The notes beneath the pieces were generated by a model. It made no database searches, was not told the origin of the DNA, and saw nothing but the letters and a program-made list of their open reading frames with translations. From Phormidium tenue FACHB-886 (GTDB lineage: Bacteria; Cyanobacteriota; Cyanobacteriia; Elainellales; Elainellaceae), in the NCBI RefSeq assembly GCF_014764505.1, contig NZ_JACXWX010000032.1, positions 1 through 51,194 of the forward strand: 51,194 nucleotides of DNA. The letters run 5' to 3'. Position numbers and translations under genes: made by a program. Shown here one piece after another: positions 32,822 to 41,630 of the stretch; position 1 is the stretch's first letter; each line of letters begins with the position of its first letter.

Positions 32822-34360
32822 ATGACAGATGGTCATTATGATGTCATTATCATTGGCACTGGTGCTGGTGGTGGGACTTTGACCAATCGACTGGTGCGCA
32901 GCGGAAAGAAATTTTTAGTATTAGAGCGGGGTACTTTTTTACCCAAAGAGAAAGCAAATTGGGATTCTCAGCAAGTCTTTCAAAAAGGACGCTATCGCAC
33001 TCCTGAGGTGTGGTATGACAGAGACAATCATCCGCTTCACCCAAACACTCATTATTACGTTGGCGGCAACACTAAAGTATATGGCGGTGCCTTATTTAGG
33101 CTGCGAGAACAAGATTTTGAAACAGTTCTTCATCAAGGCGGCACTTCTCCACAATGGGGCTTAAAGTATCCAGACTTTGCACCATATTATACTCAAGCTG
33201 AGCAGCTCTACGGTGTTCATGGGCATCGCGGGCTTGACCCCACTGAACCTCATGCCAGTGAAGATTATCCGTTCACGGCAGTGCCCCACGAACCCTATAT
33301 TCAAGATATCTCCTATGCCCTGAAAGACAAAGGACTGCATCCTTTCTACCTACCGCTTGCAATCAAGCTGGATGAAGCAAACCCAGTGGGGGGTAGCTGT
33401 ATTCGCTGTGGTACTTGCGATGGCTTTCCTTGTTTCCGCGATGCCAAAGCAGATGCAGACATTAACGCCGTTCGTCCGGTGATGGGGTATTCCAACCTGA
33501 CGTTAATCGTTGAAGCTAAAGTTGTGCGGCTTCACACCAGCGCCTCTGGTCGTGAAATCACTCAGGTTGAGGCAGAAATCGCCGGAAAGCGCTGTCTGTT
33601 TTCTGCAGACATCGTCGTGATCGCCTGTGGAGCAGTCAATTCAGCTGCCCTGTTGCTCAATTCTGCCAATGACCAGCACCCAGCTGGGCTGGCAAACCGT
33701 TCCAATTTGGTGGGACGCAATTTGATGCTGCACCAGCATGCTGTGGTCATGACGTTAACCCCAACCCTCAATCCAACGATTTTTCAAAAAACGCTAGCGG
33801 TTCACGACTTCTACTGGGGACAAAAAAACTTTCCTTTCCCAATGGGCAGTGTTCAGCTGCTGGGCAATGTCACTAAAGATCGGATCGCCCCTCACAAACC
33901 GCCTTTCGTTCCAACTTCTCTCTGTGATGCCGTTGCAAAACGATCGATCGCTTGGCTCCTGACGACGGAGGATTTACCAGCTTTCCACAATCGGGTGCGG
34001 GTTCAGGGCGGAAAGATTCTGCTTGACTACACCCCAAACAACCAAGCCGCCTTTCACCGCTTGATTCAAGAGTGGATCAAAGTGTTGAAGTCGATCGCCC
34101 GCTCCAAACCCATGCAAGCGTCAGGATTCATTAGTAGAAAAATGCCCCTCACAGAAGTTGCCCATCAGTGTGGCACGTGCCGATTTGGTGAAGATCCGCA
34201 GACATCCGTGCTTGACCTCAATTGCCGAACTCACGATGTGGACAATCTGTATGTGGTGGATGGCAGCTTTTTTCCTTCCAGTGCAGCTGTAAATCCATCG
34301 CTGACGATTATGGCAAATGCACTGCGGGTGGGTGACCATTTGCTGCAAAGATTAAAATGA
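32822..34360 (+). CDS. GMC-family FAD oxidoreductase
   Basis: The 512-residue flavoprotein opens with the dinucleotide fold DVIIIGTGAGGGTLTNRL and FLVLERG, contains GGNTKVYGGALFR (GMC signature region), a Cys-rich stretch CIRCGTCDGFPC near 196-207, and ends with VVDGSFFPSSAAVNPSLTIM, where the Asn pairs with the upstream His of AHQCGTCRFGEDP as the catalytic dyad. GMC enzymes oxidise alcohols to aldehydes or ketones. As last gene of the rightward arm, it may oxidise a hydroxyl of the lipid product, or balance the reductase step. The ATG at 32822 fits the start of the FAD fold. Confidence 0.88.
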   Translation: MTDGHYDVIIIGTGAGGGTLTNRLVRSGKKFLVLERGTFLPKEKANWDSQQVFQKGRYRTPEVWYDRDNHPLHPNTHYYVGGNTKVYGGALFRLREQDFETVLHQGGTSPQWGLKYPDFAPYYTQAEQLYGVHGHRGLDPTEPHASEDYPFTAVPHEPYIQDISYALKDKGLHPFYLPLAIKLDEANPVGGSCIRCGTCDGFPCFRDAKADADINAVRPVMGYSNLTLIVEAKVVRLHTSASGREITQVEAEIAGKRCLFSADIVVIACGAVNSAALLLNSANDQHPAGLANRSNLVGRNLMLHQHAVVMTLTPTLNPTIFQKTLAVHDFYWGQKNFPFPMGSVQLLGNVTKDRIAPHKPPFVPTSLCDAVAKRSIAWLLTTEDLPAFHNRVRVQGGKILLDYTPNNQAAFHRLIQEWIKVLKSIARSKPMQASGFISRKMPLTEVAHQCGTCRFGEDPQTSVLDLNCRTHDVDNLYVVDGSFFPSSAAVNPSLTIMANALRVGDHLLQRLK

Positions 34361-35296
34361 TTTTCTACGAGACTTCTCTATAGTTCCGGCTATATCATTT
34401 TTCTTCTTCAAGTTCAATTTTAATTGTGCCTTCAACGATCGCTCAAACTTCTCAATTCTAGAAACCTCAGTTTCACTAGAGTATTTTCCTGGAATGCATG
34501 AACAGCCGCTTACGAAGCTGACTCGTCGCGGTATTTTTGCGATCGCAGCCCAGTTTCTCCGTATAATTTTTTTGTAAAGTGTTGCATTAACATAGACAAT
34601 TTTGCAGGGGAGATGCCACAATTCCCTCATAAGGCGCCAATCTGCTGCCTAAGCAGTTACTCATTAAGTGGTTTCACTGGAACAGCTGCATCTTCCAACA
34701 CCAGCATCGACGCATCTGCCCAATCTGCTGCTCAGGGAATTAGTTCATCGATTCCTAAAGCTTCGTACCCTTCGCTCATAGGAGTAACGCAACCCTAAGC
34801 CAATCAAGCAGAGCCTCCGGCTGTGCTGCTAAAAGAGTTGTGCATCCTTATGGTTATGTGCGTCTGAATTAACAGCGATCCAAACTTAATCCGTACTTTT
34901 GCCCCTTTAATAGTCTTTGGTCTTTGTGGCAAGTTGTCTACAAAGCCCTGAAATGCACCCTAGCCTAACTTTAAGCTCTTAAGCTCTAATGAGCTTAACT
35001 CAGCAAAGCTCCTGCTTCTGTTGTTAAGGGGCTGTGTGTCCCTGGCAACTTGCGTTCAAAAGGCTGATCCCTAATTTGACTCAGCGCTCCATAGGCGTGG
35101 CTGAGCCACCGTTTTTTTGCGTTCCTGCTTCATCTATCCAGAGATAATGTCACTCCTAGCCGACTGAGCAGTGCTTGACAGGCACTGCTGAGGAACCATG
35201 CTGTGCGTTCCTGCGGCTGTGCACCTTGTGACAAGTGTAACTCCATGTGATTGGAAGCTTCTACCGCCAATTTTTTGCAATGAGGAGACCAAACTA
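34361..35296. other. Intergenic gap of 0.9 kb
   Basis: Short open frames here have no protein-like signature. Structural elements include TAAGCTC-TAAT-GAGCTTA near 34985-35000, a small terminator-like hairpin at 35097-35118 and the inverted repeat AGCAGTGC/GCACTGCT at 35167-35189. The promoter of the SBBP gene should lie at the right end; TTGACA at 35175-35180 is a possible -35 box without a good -10. Confidence 0.4.
35097..35118 (+). terminator. Possible intrinsic terminator
   Basis: GTGGC-TGA-GCCAC is followed by CG and seven T. The stem is only five base pairs. It could end transcription from the biosynthesis arm about 740 bp downstream of the GMC gene. Confidence 0.35.
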
Positions 35297-37834
35297 GTGG
35301 AAGACCAATTGTTTAGCCTGCAGCTGTTTACACCGGGTAGCGACATTGCTATAGGGTTCAGACCCAGCCAAGTCATCTTTGGTCGGACTGGCAACGATGT
35401 GGTTTTGGGCTATCAGCCAACTACCCCCAATCCTACTCAACCCCAGATTGACACCCTGCTCGGCGATTTTACAATCGATGATCCGGCAGCTCGGCAGTGG
35501 AAAGATACTTTTATCCTGGGCGACTGGAACCGTCCCTACTACGCCAACGCTGGCGTAAACGATTTTGCTTTCATTCCTGATTTTAATCCTGCACTAGATA
35601 CAATTCAGCTAAACGGTAGCGCAGACGATTATCAGCTAATTAGCACAGGGTTTGGAACAGCGATCGCTCTTGAAAAGTCAACAGGTCCTGATGTCGTTGG
35701 CTTCTTGCTAGGCACCTCTGACCTCAGCTTGGCAGCCAATTATTTCGAGTTTAGAGGCACTACGCCACCACCCGGGCCCACACTGCCCCAGATCAAGCAG
35801 GTTGGCACCTCAGAATTTGACATTCCGCTTAGCATCAGCAGCGATCCAGACGGCAACGTTTATGTGGGCGGCGGCACAAATGGCTCCTTAGCAGCCACCA
35901 ACACCGGACTGCGGGACAACTTCGTTACCAAGTACGACAACGAAGGCAACGAACTGTTCACAAAGCAGTTTGGCACAGCAGGTTTTGAGACGATCTACGG
36001 CATCGACACTGACAACCAAGGAAACTTCTACGTAACTGGCATCACCGACAGTGAGCTGGCAGGGCCGAAGCAAGCAGACATTATTGATACGGTCGTCGCC
36101 AAGTTTGACAGCAATGGCAACCAGCAATGGATTCGTCAGATTGGGCAAAATGTCATCTTCAATGCCTTCAACCTTGACGTTGACCCTGATACGGGGGATG
36201 TCTTTATATCGGGGGCAGATGTCAAAAATTCGATCGAGAATCCCGACGATGCCTTCATCATTAAGTTTGATACCAACGGCAACCAGCAGTGGCAAACCGA
36301 AACAGGAACTTCAGGGTTCATTAATTTTGACGAAACCTACGGTTTGACGGTAGCCGAAGACGGCAGCGTGTATGCAACAGGCTGGACAGTTGGCGATCTA
36401 GGAGGCCCCAACGAAGGGCTGTATGATAACTGGATTGCCAAGTACGACAACACCACAGGTGCTCAGCAGTGGGTGAAGCAATACGGCACCTCAGACTATG
36501 AATGGTCGTGGGATGTGCGGACAGACAGCCAGGGCAATGTGTATACAACCGGCTGGACACTGGGTGATTTGGCAGGAACCGGCAATGCTGGCTCTTATGA
36601 TGCCTACTTAACCAAGTTTGACAGCCAAGGTAACCAGCAGTGGGTGAAACAGTTCGGCACATCTGGCGATGATGAAGCCTATAGCCTCTTCATCGATGAG
36701 AACGACAACCTCTTCTTAGGCGGCTATACCGACGGCAGTTTAGGAGGAACTAATGCCGGGTCGTTTGATCCTTGGTTAGCTAGATTTGATACCGATGGCA
36801 ACCAGCAGTGGGTCAAACAGTTTGGCACAAGCGATCGCGATGAGCTTTACGGACTCACCGGCGACAACGATGGCAACCTCTTTGTCACCGGGATTACTCA
36901 AGGTTCATTTGGGGCAACTAATGCTGGCTCTTTTGATGGCTGGTCAGCCAAAATCGATGCGGCATCCGGCGATCTCTTGGACTTTAGCGGTGGCTCCACT
37001 GCCCTAACTGCCACTGCTGACGCTGCCACAACAACTGCCAACACTCCCATCGCTATCAGCGTACTCAGCAATGACACCGTTAGCGGTGACTTTACGCTAA
37101 CGCTGGTTGACCCGCCTAGCCAAGGCACTGCTGAAGTTCAGGACAATGGCACTCCGGATAATCCCAGTGATGATTTTATCTTCTTCACGCCGGAGACAAA
37201 CGCAACCGGAACTTTTGACTTTACCTACCAGCTAGACAACGGACAGGGAACAACCTCTACAGCGCTAGTCAGCGTATCGGTGAATCCCCTAGAACCCTCG
37301 CCAGAAACCCCAGGATTGATTGACCTGACGACAATCGATCTGGATGGAGATGGACAGGTGGATGGTCAGGTTCAATTCACATTCAGCAATATCGAAAGTG
37401 AAGCCGTCTTCAATAATTCGGTAGGTCTGTATCTGGTAGAAAATGAAGATGGATTTGTCCTGGATTCCATGACAGGCAACTTCCTACAGCCAGGGGATGC
37501 CGGATATGCGGCGGCGGCCTTACAGCGACGCTTGCCAACGCTGGAGATCGATCGCAACACAGGCACACTGGTGAGCCAGCTGACAGGCGGCTCACTGTTC
37601 GCGCCTTACATTGTTGCTAATGGCACTGCAGAGCAATTCTTGACACAGAATGCGAGCAACCAACAGGGACAGGGACCAAACGCTTACTTTGCTTACCTGG
37701 GTGCTAACCCCGATCAAGCTGTCCACGTTAAGGCATTGGGTAACAACAAGTTCGGATTTGAAGATCTGTGGGGTGGTGGCGACAATGATTTCAACGACAT
37801 TGTCTTTCAAACCGTTCAGCCTCAAGCTGCCTGA
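35297..37834 (+). CDS. Secreted seven-bladed SBBP propeller protein with Ig-like and DUF4114 domains
   Basis: From the GTG at 35297 (GAGGAG nine bases upstream) the protein has 845 residues; a farther ATG at 35198 lacks a site. Order: an N-terminal RTX-like module (FGRTGNDVVLGYQ), seven SBBP repeats of about 56 residues (roughly 175-570), each with a KQFGTS-like start, a G(N/S)VYVTG-like strand and an NQQWV-like end, a cadherin/Ig-like domain (about 590-680; ISVLSNDTVSGDFTL) and a C-terminal DUF4114 domain (FAYLGANPDQAVHVKAL, FGFEDLWGGGDNDFNDIVF), likely calcium-binding. No signal peptide; a cell-surface or secreted role by an RTX-like route is inferred. Function unknown. Confidence 0.82.
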   Translation: MEDQLFSLQLFTPGSDIAIGFRPSQVIFGRTGNDVVLGYQPTTPNPTQPQIDTLLGDFTIDDPAARQWKDTFILGDWNRPYYANAGVNDFAFIPDFNPALDTIQLNGSADDYQLISTGFGTAIALEKSTGPDVVGFLLGTSDLSLAANYFEFRGTTPPPGPTLPQIKQVGTSEFDIPLSISSDPDGNVYVGGGTNGSLAATNTGLRDNFVTKYDNEGNELFTKQFGTAGFETIYGIDTDNQGNFYVTGITDSELAGPKQADIIDTVVAKFDSNGNQQWIRQIGQNVIFNAFNLDVDPDTGDVFISGADVKNSIENPDDAFIIKFDTNGNQQWQTETGTSGFINFDETYGLTVAEDGSVYATGWTVGDLGGPNEGLYDNWIAKYDNTTGAQQWVKQYGTSDYEWSWDVRTDSQGNVYTTGWTLGDLAGTGNAGSYDAYLTKFDSQGNQQWVKQFGTSGDDEAYSLFIDENDNLFLGGYTDGSLGGTNAGSFDPWLARFDTDGNQQWVKQFGTSDRDELYGLTGDNDGNLFVTGITQGSFGATNAGSFDGWSAKIDAASGDLLDFSGGSTALTATADAATTTANTPIAISVLSNDTVSGDFTLTLVDPPSQGTAEVQDNGTPDNPSDDFIFFTPETNATGTFDFTYQLDNGQGTTSTALVSVSVNPLEPSPETPGLIDLTTIDLDGDGQVDGQVQFTFSNIESEAVFNNSVGLYLVENEDGFVLDSMTGNFLQPGDAGYAAAALQRRLPTLEIDRNTGTLVSQLTGGSLFAPYIVANGTAEQFLTQNASNQQGQGPNAYFAYLGANPDQAVHVKALGNNKFGFEDLWGGGDNDFNDIVFQTVQPQAA

Positions 37835-38500
37835 ACCATTGTAGCCCCTTGCCGCTATAGGATTAGCGTTTAAATGGGCAGTGGGGGTGGGTTTCACTCA
37901 CCCCCATTCAAGGGTTATGGTAATTAGATTGTGTCAAGGATAAGAAACTAGGTTTCCAGTCTCGGTGCGGCATTGTCCACTTTTCGGCAATATCCTAAAT
38001 TGCGAGATAGACAACTTTGGAAACAGATTCATCGGTTGGAAAGCTCGATGGTTTAATCGCCTTTCTGAGGATCATGTTTATCAATTCAATGGCATTAGTG
38101 GTATAGATAAAACTGTCAGCTCTGAGTACTAGAATTACAGCTTTTCTCATCCTATTCGTCATCACAAACCTTCTCCTTTTTATCCTCTATTAAATATCTT
38201 TAAATAGCTTTTTGATTTATTCAATCATTCAATAAAATATTCTCGCCGATTTGGGATAAGAAGCTAACCTATCTGTTACCACTTGTTGCGGTAGTTGTTC
38301 TGCAACCTCGTGCGCTTGGGTAAAAAAGTGAAAAGCTACTGTTCGACCTGATCGGGTAGAATTGAATCTTAGGCAGACGAAGACTTACTTTCTCCAAGGA
38401 GAAATACTGAAATTTTCCGTCTAATCCGCTGTGAAGAGATATTATTCGAAACATCTTTGGAGAATTTCGAGATCTCGCGTTTAGAGTAGAATTCGACATT
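37835..38500. other. Gap with decayed insertion-sequence DNA
   Basis: Apart from the IS6 transposase fragment at 38229-38337, short fragments such as WFNRLSEDHVYQFNGISGID (plus strand, near 38045-38110) look like broken coding DNA, not recognised. No intact gene. Confidence 0.4.
38229..38337 (-). mobile_element. IS6-family transposase fragment
   Basis: The minus strand reads FFTQAHEVAEQLPQQVVTD and then SYP, closely matching FFARAHEVAEQPPERVATDG...SYP of the intact transposase at 999-1817, centred on the second catalytic Asp. Flanking parts of the gene are absent, and a stop codon follows at 38231-38229. It is a relic of a related element. Confidence 0.75.
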
Positions 38501-38758
38501 TTGACCAATATTATAATATCTGTAAATAACTCAAGCGCTGCAATTATCATCGATCAACTAAATGCTCAGGTTGCAAACGCTACGGCGATGAAAGATGTCT
38601 TGCAAGATGCTGCAACCGACGAAGTGATAGCGGCATGGGCTGAAGCCTATGAGGCTTTAGCAAACGTTTCTATCCAGAAAGAAAAATCAATTTATCAACA
38701 AGACGATCGAGCATTGACCGCTCGATTAGCAAGAAATGATCATTCACCCGTTGATTGA
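38501..38758 (+). CDS. Small hypothetical protein, doubtful
   Basis: An 85-residue frame starting at TTG reads as an Ala-rich helical protein (DQLNAQVANATAMKDVLQDA, AAWAEAYEALANV). No family recognised and no ribosome binding site seen. A following frame of similar helical composition (to about 38900) suggests a decayed longer gene. Confidence 0.3.
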   Translation: MTNIIISVNNSSAAIIIDQLNAQVANATAMKDVLQDAATDEVIAAWAEAYEALANVSIQKEKSIYQQDDRALTARLARNDHSPVD

Positions 38759-38865
38759 AGCAAGCTGCAATTCGAGCAAAAAATGGAGTCAAGCAAGCGA
38801 TCGAAGTTGTGGAGCGTTATCTAGCAGCTTCTAAATATCAATTCGCTCAATTGCTTGAGCAATTA

Positions 38866-39333
38866 CTAATCATCTTCTCGACCAATAAGGACATTCGATA
38901 ACTCTTCCAATAGGCGACGCAGTTGGGACATTTTACGTTGACCTAACTGGGCTGCCCACTCCGCTTCGACTTGTCGACTGATTTGAATAGCCAATTGCTG
39001 AACGGTTTGCCCTTGATTGGTGAGCCGAATTAACTTTGCCCGACCATCCGTTGGATCCGGAATCATTTCGACATACCCACGATCGTGCAAGTATTCAACC
39101 AGATAGTTCATGCTTTGCTTAGTTATTTGGGCCTCGTCTGCCAGTTCTGTTAGGCGAGAGCCATCGGGTGAAATATAGCGAAATACATTACCATGAGCCG
39201 GACGAATATCCTCAAATCCGCTCGTCGCTAGCTCAGAGTAGACCCGATCGAGCAAAACCTCAAAGGGTAGGCGCAGTAACGCACCGATTGTTTTAACCTG
39301 CTCTGTCACGTTTTTGCGCTGCTCTATTTCCAT
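38866..39333 (-). CDS. MarR-family transcriptional regulator
   Basis: The 155-residue protein is a winged-helix MarR type: RPAHGNVFRYI before the HTH, SRLTELADEAQITKQSMNYL as the recognition region, VEYLHDRGYVEMIPDPTDGR as wing with the family Asp-Arg pair, and a long C-terminal dimerisation helix. It is divergent from the small VOC-like gene at 39461, with nested inverted repeats in the 127-bp interval, so autoregulation and control of the neighbour are likely. Ligand unknown; such proteins usually sense aromatic or oxidising compounds. Confidence 0.9.
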   Translation of the reverse strand: MEIEQRKNVTEQVKTIGALLRLPFEVLLDRVYSELATSGFEDIRPAHGNVFRYISPDGSRLTELADEAQITKQSMNYLVEYLHDRGYVEMIPDPTDGRAKLIRLTNQGQTVQQLAIQISRQVEAEWAAQLGQRKMSQLRRLLEELSNVLIGREDD

Positions 39334-39374
39334 TACCGACAGGATTGGGTTGAATTAACATGGCTCACCCGATC

Positions 39375-39435
39375 TGGTGAATCAATAGTCAGATTGCCTG
39401 ACTAATATAGTAAGAGAATTTGACGATATTCACCA
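39375..39435. promoter_or_regulatory. Nested inverted repeats, candidate MarR operator
   Basis: An inner palindrome TAGTCAG-ATTGC-CTGACTA lies at 39386-39404. An outer pair, TGGTGAAT (39375-39382) and ATTCACCA (39428-39435), encloses it. The element fills the space between the divergent MarR and VOC-like genes. MarR dimers bind such 16-20-bp palindromes; the inner one fits best. Confidence 0.6.
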
Positions 39436-39460
39436 ATACTAACTGCAAGGAGAAACCGTT

Positions 39461-39949
39461 ATGATGATTCACCACATTTCGATTCCGGCAAACGATCCAC
39501 TACATGTTGCTCAGGTATTAGCAGAAGTTTTTGATGGAAAAGTGGGCATCTTTCCCCCGAACCCCAATAGCTACATGGTGGTGGCAGGCGATGAATACGG
39601 CACACTCATTGAAATCTATCCATCGGAAAGCGTGATCGCTCCGGGACAGGGCGATCGCCAAGCCTGGTTTCAGCAAAATGCTCAGCCTGTAGCCTATAGC
39701 GCAGTTCACGCCGCAATTTCTGTACCGACTAACTTGGAACAGATTGAGCGTATTGCAGCACGAGAGGGATGGCGAGTGTTGCCCTGTAGTAGAGATGGTT
39801 TATTTGATGTGATTGAGTTTTGGGTTGAAAACCGACTGATGTTGGAGTTGCTAACACCTGCGATTGCTCACAAATATCTCAATGCAATGCACCCCAAAAA
39901 CTTAGAACAACTCATGCTTACCATGGCTCAAGTCGAGACAAGGGTTTAG
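39461..39949 (+). CDS. Small VOC/glyoxalase-like protein
   Basis: The 162-residue protein begins MMIHHISIPANDPLHVAQVL, resembling a first VOC beta-alpha-beta module with a possible metal His, contains EYGTLIEIYP and a second module with HAAISVPTNLEQIERIA and VIEFWVENRLMLELLTP (possible metal Glu). Fold assignment is by pattern only; enzymatic role unknown. AAGGAGA lies seven bases before the ATG. Divergent from the MarR gene and likely its target. Confidence 0.6.
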   Translation: MMIHHISIPANDPLHVAQVLAEVFDGKVGIFPPNPNSYMVVAGDEYGTLIEIYPSESVIAPGQGDRQAWFQQNAQPVAYSAVHAAISVPTNLEQIERIAAREGWRVLPCSRDGLFDVIEFWVENRLMLELLTPAIAHKYLNAMHPKNLEQLMLTMAQVETRV

Positions 39950-39971
39950 AAAACAGCTCTAATTGAGATGC

Positions 39972-40005
39972 TTGACAAACTTACTTACCTAATTTAAGTT
40001 AGGTA
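39972..40005 (+). promoter_or_regulatory. TetR promoter with overlapping palindromic operator
   Basis: TTGACA (39972-39977), 17 bp, TAAGTT (39995-40000) form a good -35/-10 pair. The palindrome TACCTAA-N6-TTAGGTA (39986-40005) covers the -10 box. The same arms occur at 40616-40633 and 42204-42230. Repression by the TetR protein encoded immediately downstream is inferred. Confidence 0.65.
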
Positions 40006-40007
40006 GT

Positions 40008-40598
40008 GTGAACAGGAAAGCCAATCAAAATTCTTCTAAAGAAACTGTTTTGGATGTAGCAGAGCAGCTGTTCGTAGTTCGCGGCTATACGGTTGTGACG
40101 CTCAAGCAGCTCGCCGACCAGCTTGGCATAAAGCAGGCTTCCCTCTACTACCATTTTCCTCTTGGCAAAGAGGAGCTGTATGTTGAGGTGATGTTACGCC
40201 ATCTTGAGCATCGGCGAGCTATGTTGGAGCGTCTGATTAGTCAAGCTCAACCCAATCTGAGGGACTGTTTACTCGAAGTGGGTGTTTGGCTCATTCAGCA
40301 ACTTCCGCTTCATGCAGACAGGATGATCGTGAGTGATTTGCCAGAACTCTCTGCCGATAAAGCCGCTCAACTGGAAGAAGCCATCTATCGCTGTGCGTTT
40401 GCTCCGATCGAAGGAATATTTATCCAGTATCGTCATCGGCTAAAACCACAGTTCCAAAGCGATTTGGGGTTTATTGCTGGCTCTTTTCTCTGCTATTTAG
40501 AATCGCTATATACCTTCAAGCGGTATGGTTCAAAGACGGAGAGAGAGCTGGTTAGCGATCTAGTTGATTTGCTGTTTGAGGGTTCTGTCGTCACCTAA
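40008..40598 (+). CDS. TetR-family regulator (first)
   Basis: The 196-residue protein has an N-terminal TetR helix-turn-helix: VLDVAEQLFVVRGYTVVTLK, then QLADQLGIKQASLYYHFPLGKEEL. The rest is the variable ligand domain. The start is GTG at 40008, only about one base from the transcription start predicted by the upstream -10 box, with no ribosome binding site, so the mRNA may be leaderless. It is followed 65 bp later by a Rieske oxygenase gene that has the same palindrome before its start. It probably represses itself and that gene. Confidence 0.9.
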   Translation: MNRKANQNSSKETVLDVAEQLFVVRGYTVVTLKQLADQLGIKQASLYYHFPLGKEELYVEVMLRHLEHRRAMLERLISQAQPNLRDCLLEVGVWLIQQLPLHADRMIVSDLPELSADKAAQLEEAIYRCAFAPIEGIFIQYRHRLKPQFQSDLGFIAGSFLCYLESLYTFKRYGSKTERELVSDLVDLLFEGSVVT

Positions 40599-40615
40599 AT
40601 TTTTTGTTCTATCAA

Positions 40616-40633
40616 CTACCTAAAATTAGGTAG
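40616..40633 (+). promoter_or_regulatory. TetR operator before the Rieske gene
   Basis: CTACCTAA and TTAGGTAG are separated by two bases, giving an 18-bp near-perfect palindrome, 30 bp before the Rieske gene start. The arms match those at the tetR promoter. Confidence 0.65.
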
Positions 40634-40663
40634 ATTAACTTTAATCGCAAGGAGATTTCGTAG

Positions 40664-41608
40664 ATGTTTGACTTATTGCCGAACTTTTGGACGCCGGTAC
40701 TACCTGCGGCTGAAATTGAGAATCAGCCAGTCGCGGTTGAAATCGCTGGCGAAAATCTAGTTCTATTTCGAAATTCGAGCAATGAAGTTGGCGCACTTGT
40801 GGATCGTTGTCCTCATCGTGGAGCAGCTCTTTCTCTAGGTCGTATCAGCGACAATGGCTGTTTAGAATGCCCTTATCACGGGTGGCAGTTTGATCGCGAT
40901 GGTACTTGCACCCATGTTCCTCTTAATAATCCTGCTGACATTAGGCTATCTCAACTTTCTGCTGTCAGCTTACCCACCCGCACCTTTGCAGGCATGGTTT
41001 GGATTTTCACAGGTCAAGGAGACCCTCCAGAACTTCGACTTCCTGATAGTTTAATGCGATCGCCGGAATTCTACTTCATTCACCATGAGGTTTGGAATGC
41101 TCACTGGACAAGACTTATTGAGAATGCAATGGACTATGTACACTTGCCCTTTGTTCATCGCAACTCTTTTGGCGGTGCAATTGCTCAACCTGCGATCGAA
41201 GCTAGCAGTTTCGTTGAATTTCAAATTGTCAAGACCGAATACAGCGTTCAGGTTTTCAATCGCTTCCACAATATTGAATCTGGCTTTGCCTTTGAATGGC
41301 ATCAACCCAATTTGGTTGTCTTGAAATTTGATGAAATGGGGGAGCCAGTTCGGATGAATCTCTTTGCCATACCAATCAATCAGCATCAGACACGATTCCT
41401 AATTGCAATTCAGCTCCTTGAGCCTCATGCTGCTGAAATAGTGAATGAATTTATTCCTCCTATTATTGAAGATCGCGTGGTTATTGAATCCCAAAAAGGT
41501 GCAATTCCCAGGACAACAGGAGAGTGTAACGTTCCAACTGATCAAGCTACTCTCCTGTTTCGTCGGTGGTATCATCAAACATTTGATTCTCAAGCATTAG
41601 CAATCTAG
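40664..41608 (+). CDS. Rieske non-haem iron oxygenase, alpha subunit
   Basis: The 314-residue protein contains the Rieske [2Fe-2S] ligands CPHRGAALSLG and CPYHGWQFD (residues of about 49-75) and the mononuclear iron motif NAMDYVHLPFVHRNSFGG (Asp-x2-His-x4-His) near 155-172. It belongs to the aromatic-ring or lipophilic-substrate oxygenases; a separate reductase is required and is not adjacent. The single-subunit size resembles pheophorbide/choline-oxygenase-like or vanillate-demethylase-like members, substrate open. AAGGAGA precedes the ATG. Controlled, by operator position, by the preceding TetR. Confidence 0.9.
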   Translation: MFDLLPNFWTPVLPAAEIENQPVAVEIAGENLVLFRNSSNEVGALVDRCPHRGAALSLGRISDNGCLECPYHGWQFDRDGTCTHVPLNNPADIRLSQLSAVSLPTRTFAGMVWIFTGQGDPPELRLPDSLMRSPEFYFIHHEVWNAHWTRLIENAMDYVHLPFVHRNSFGGAIAQPAIEASSFVEFQIVKTEYSVQVFNRFHNIESGFAFEWHQPNLVVLKFDEMGEPVRMNLFAIPINQHQTRFLIAIQLLEPHAAEIVNEFIPPIIEDRVVIESQKGAIPRTTGECNVPTDQATLLFRRWYHQTFDSQALAI

Positions 41609-41630
41609 GCTACTTTCAAAGAAGCAATTA

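Noticed and set aside
34352-34630. Minus-strand open frame of 92 codons after the GMC gene
   Set aside because: Lys/Arg/Ile-rich sequence without family signature or ribosome binding site, in AT-rich intergenic DNA.
34613-34798. Plus-strand Ser-rich frame of 61 codons
   Set aside because: Low-complexity composition, no start context and no recognisable domain.
38758-38892. Short frame (KQAAIRAKNGVKQAIEVVER) following the small hypothetical gene
   Set aside because: TTG start, 40-odd codons, overlaps the MarR gene end; could be part of a decayed gene but not supportable as a gene.
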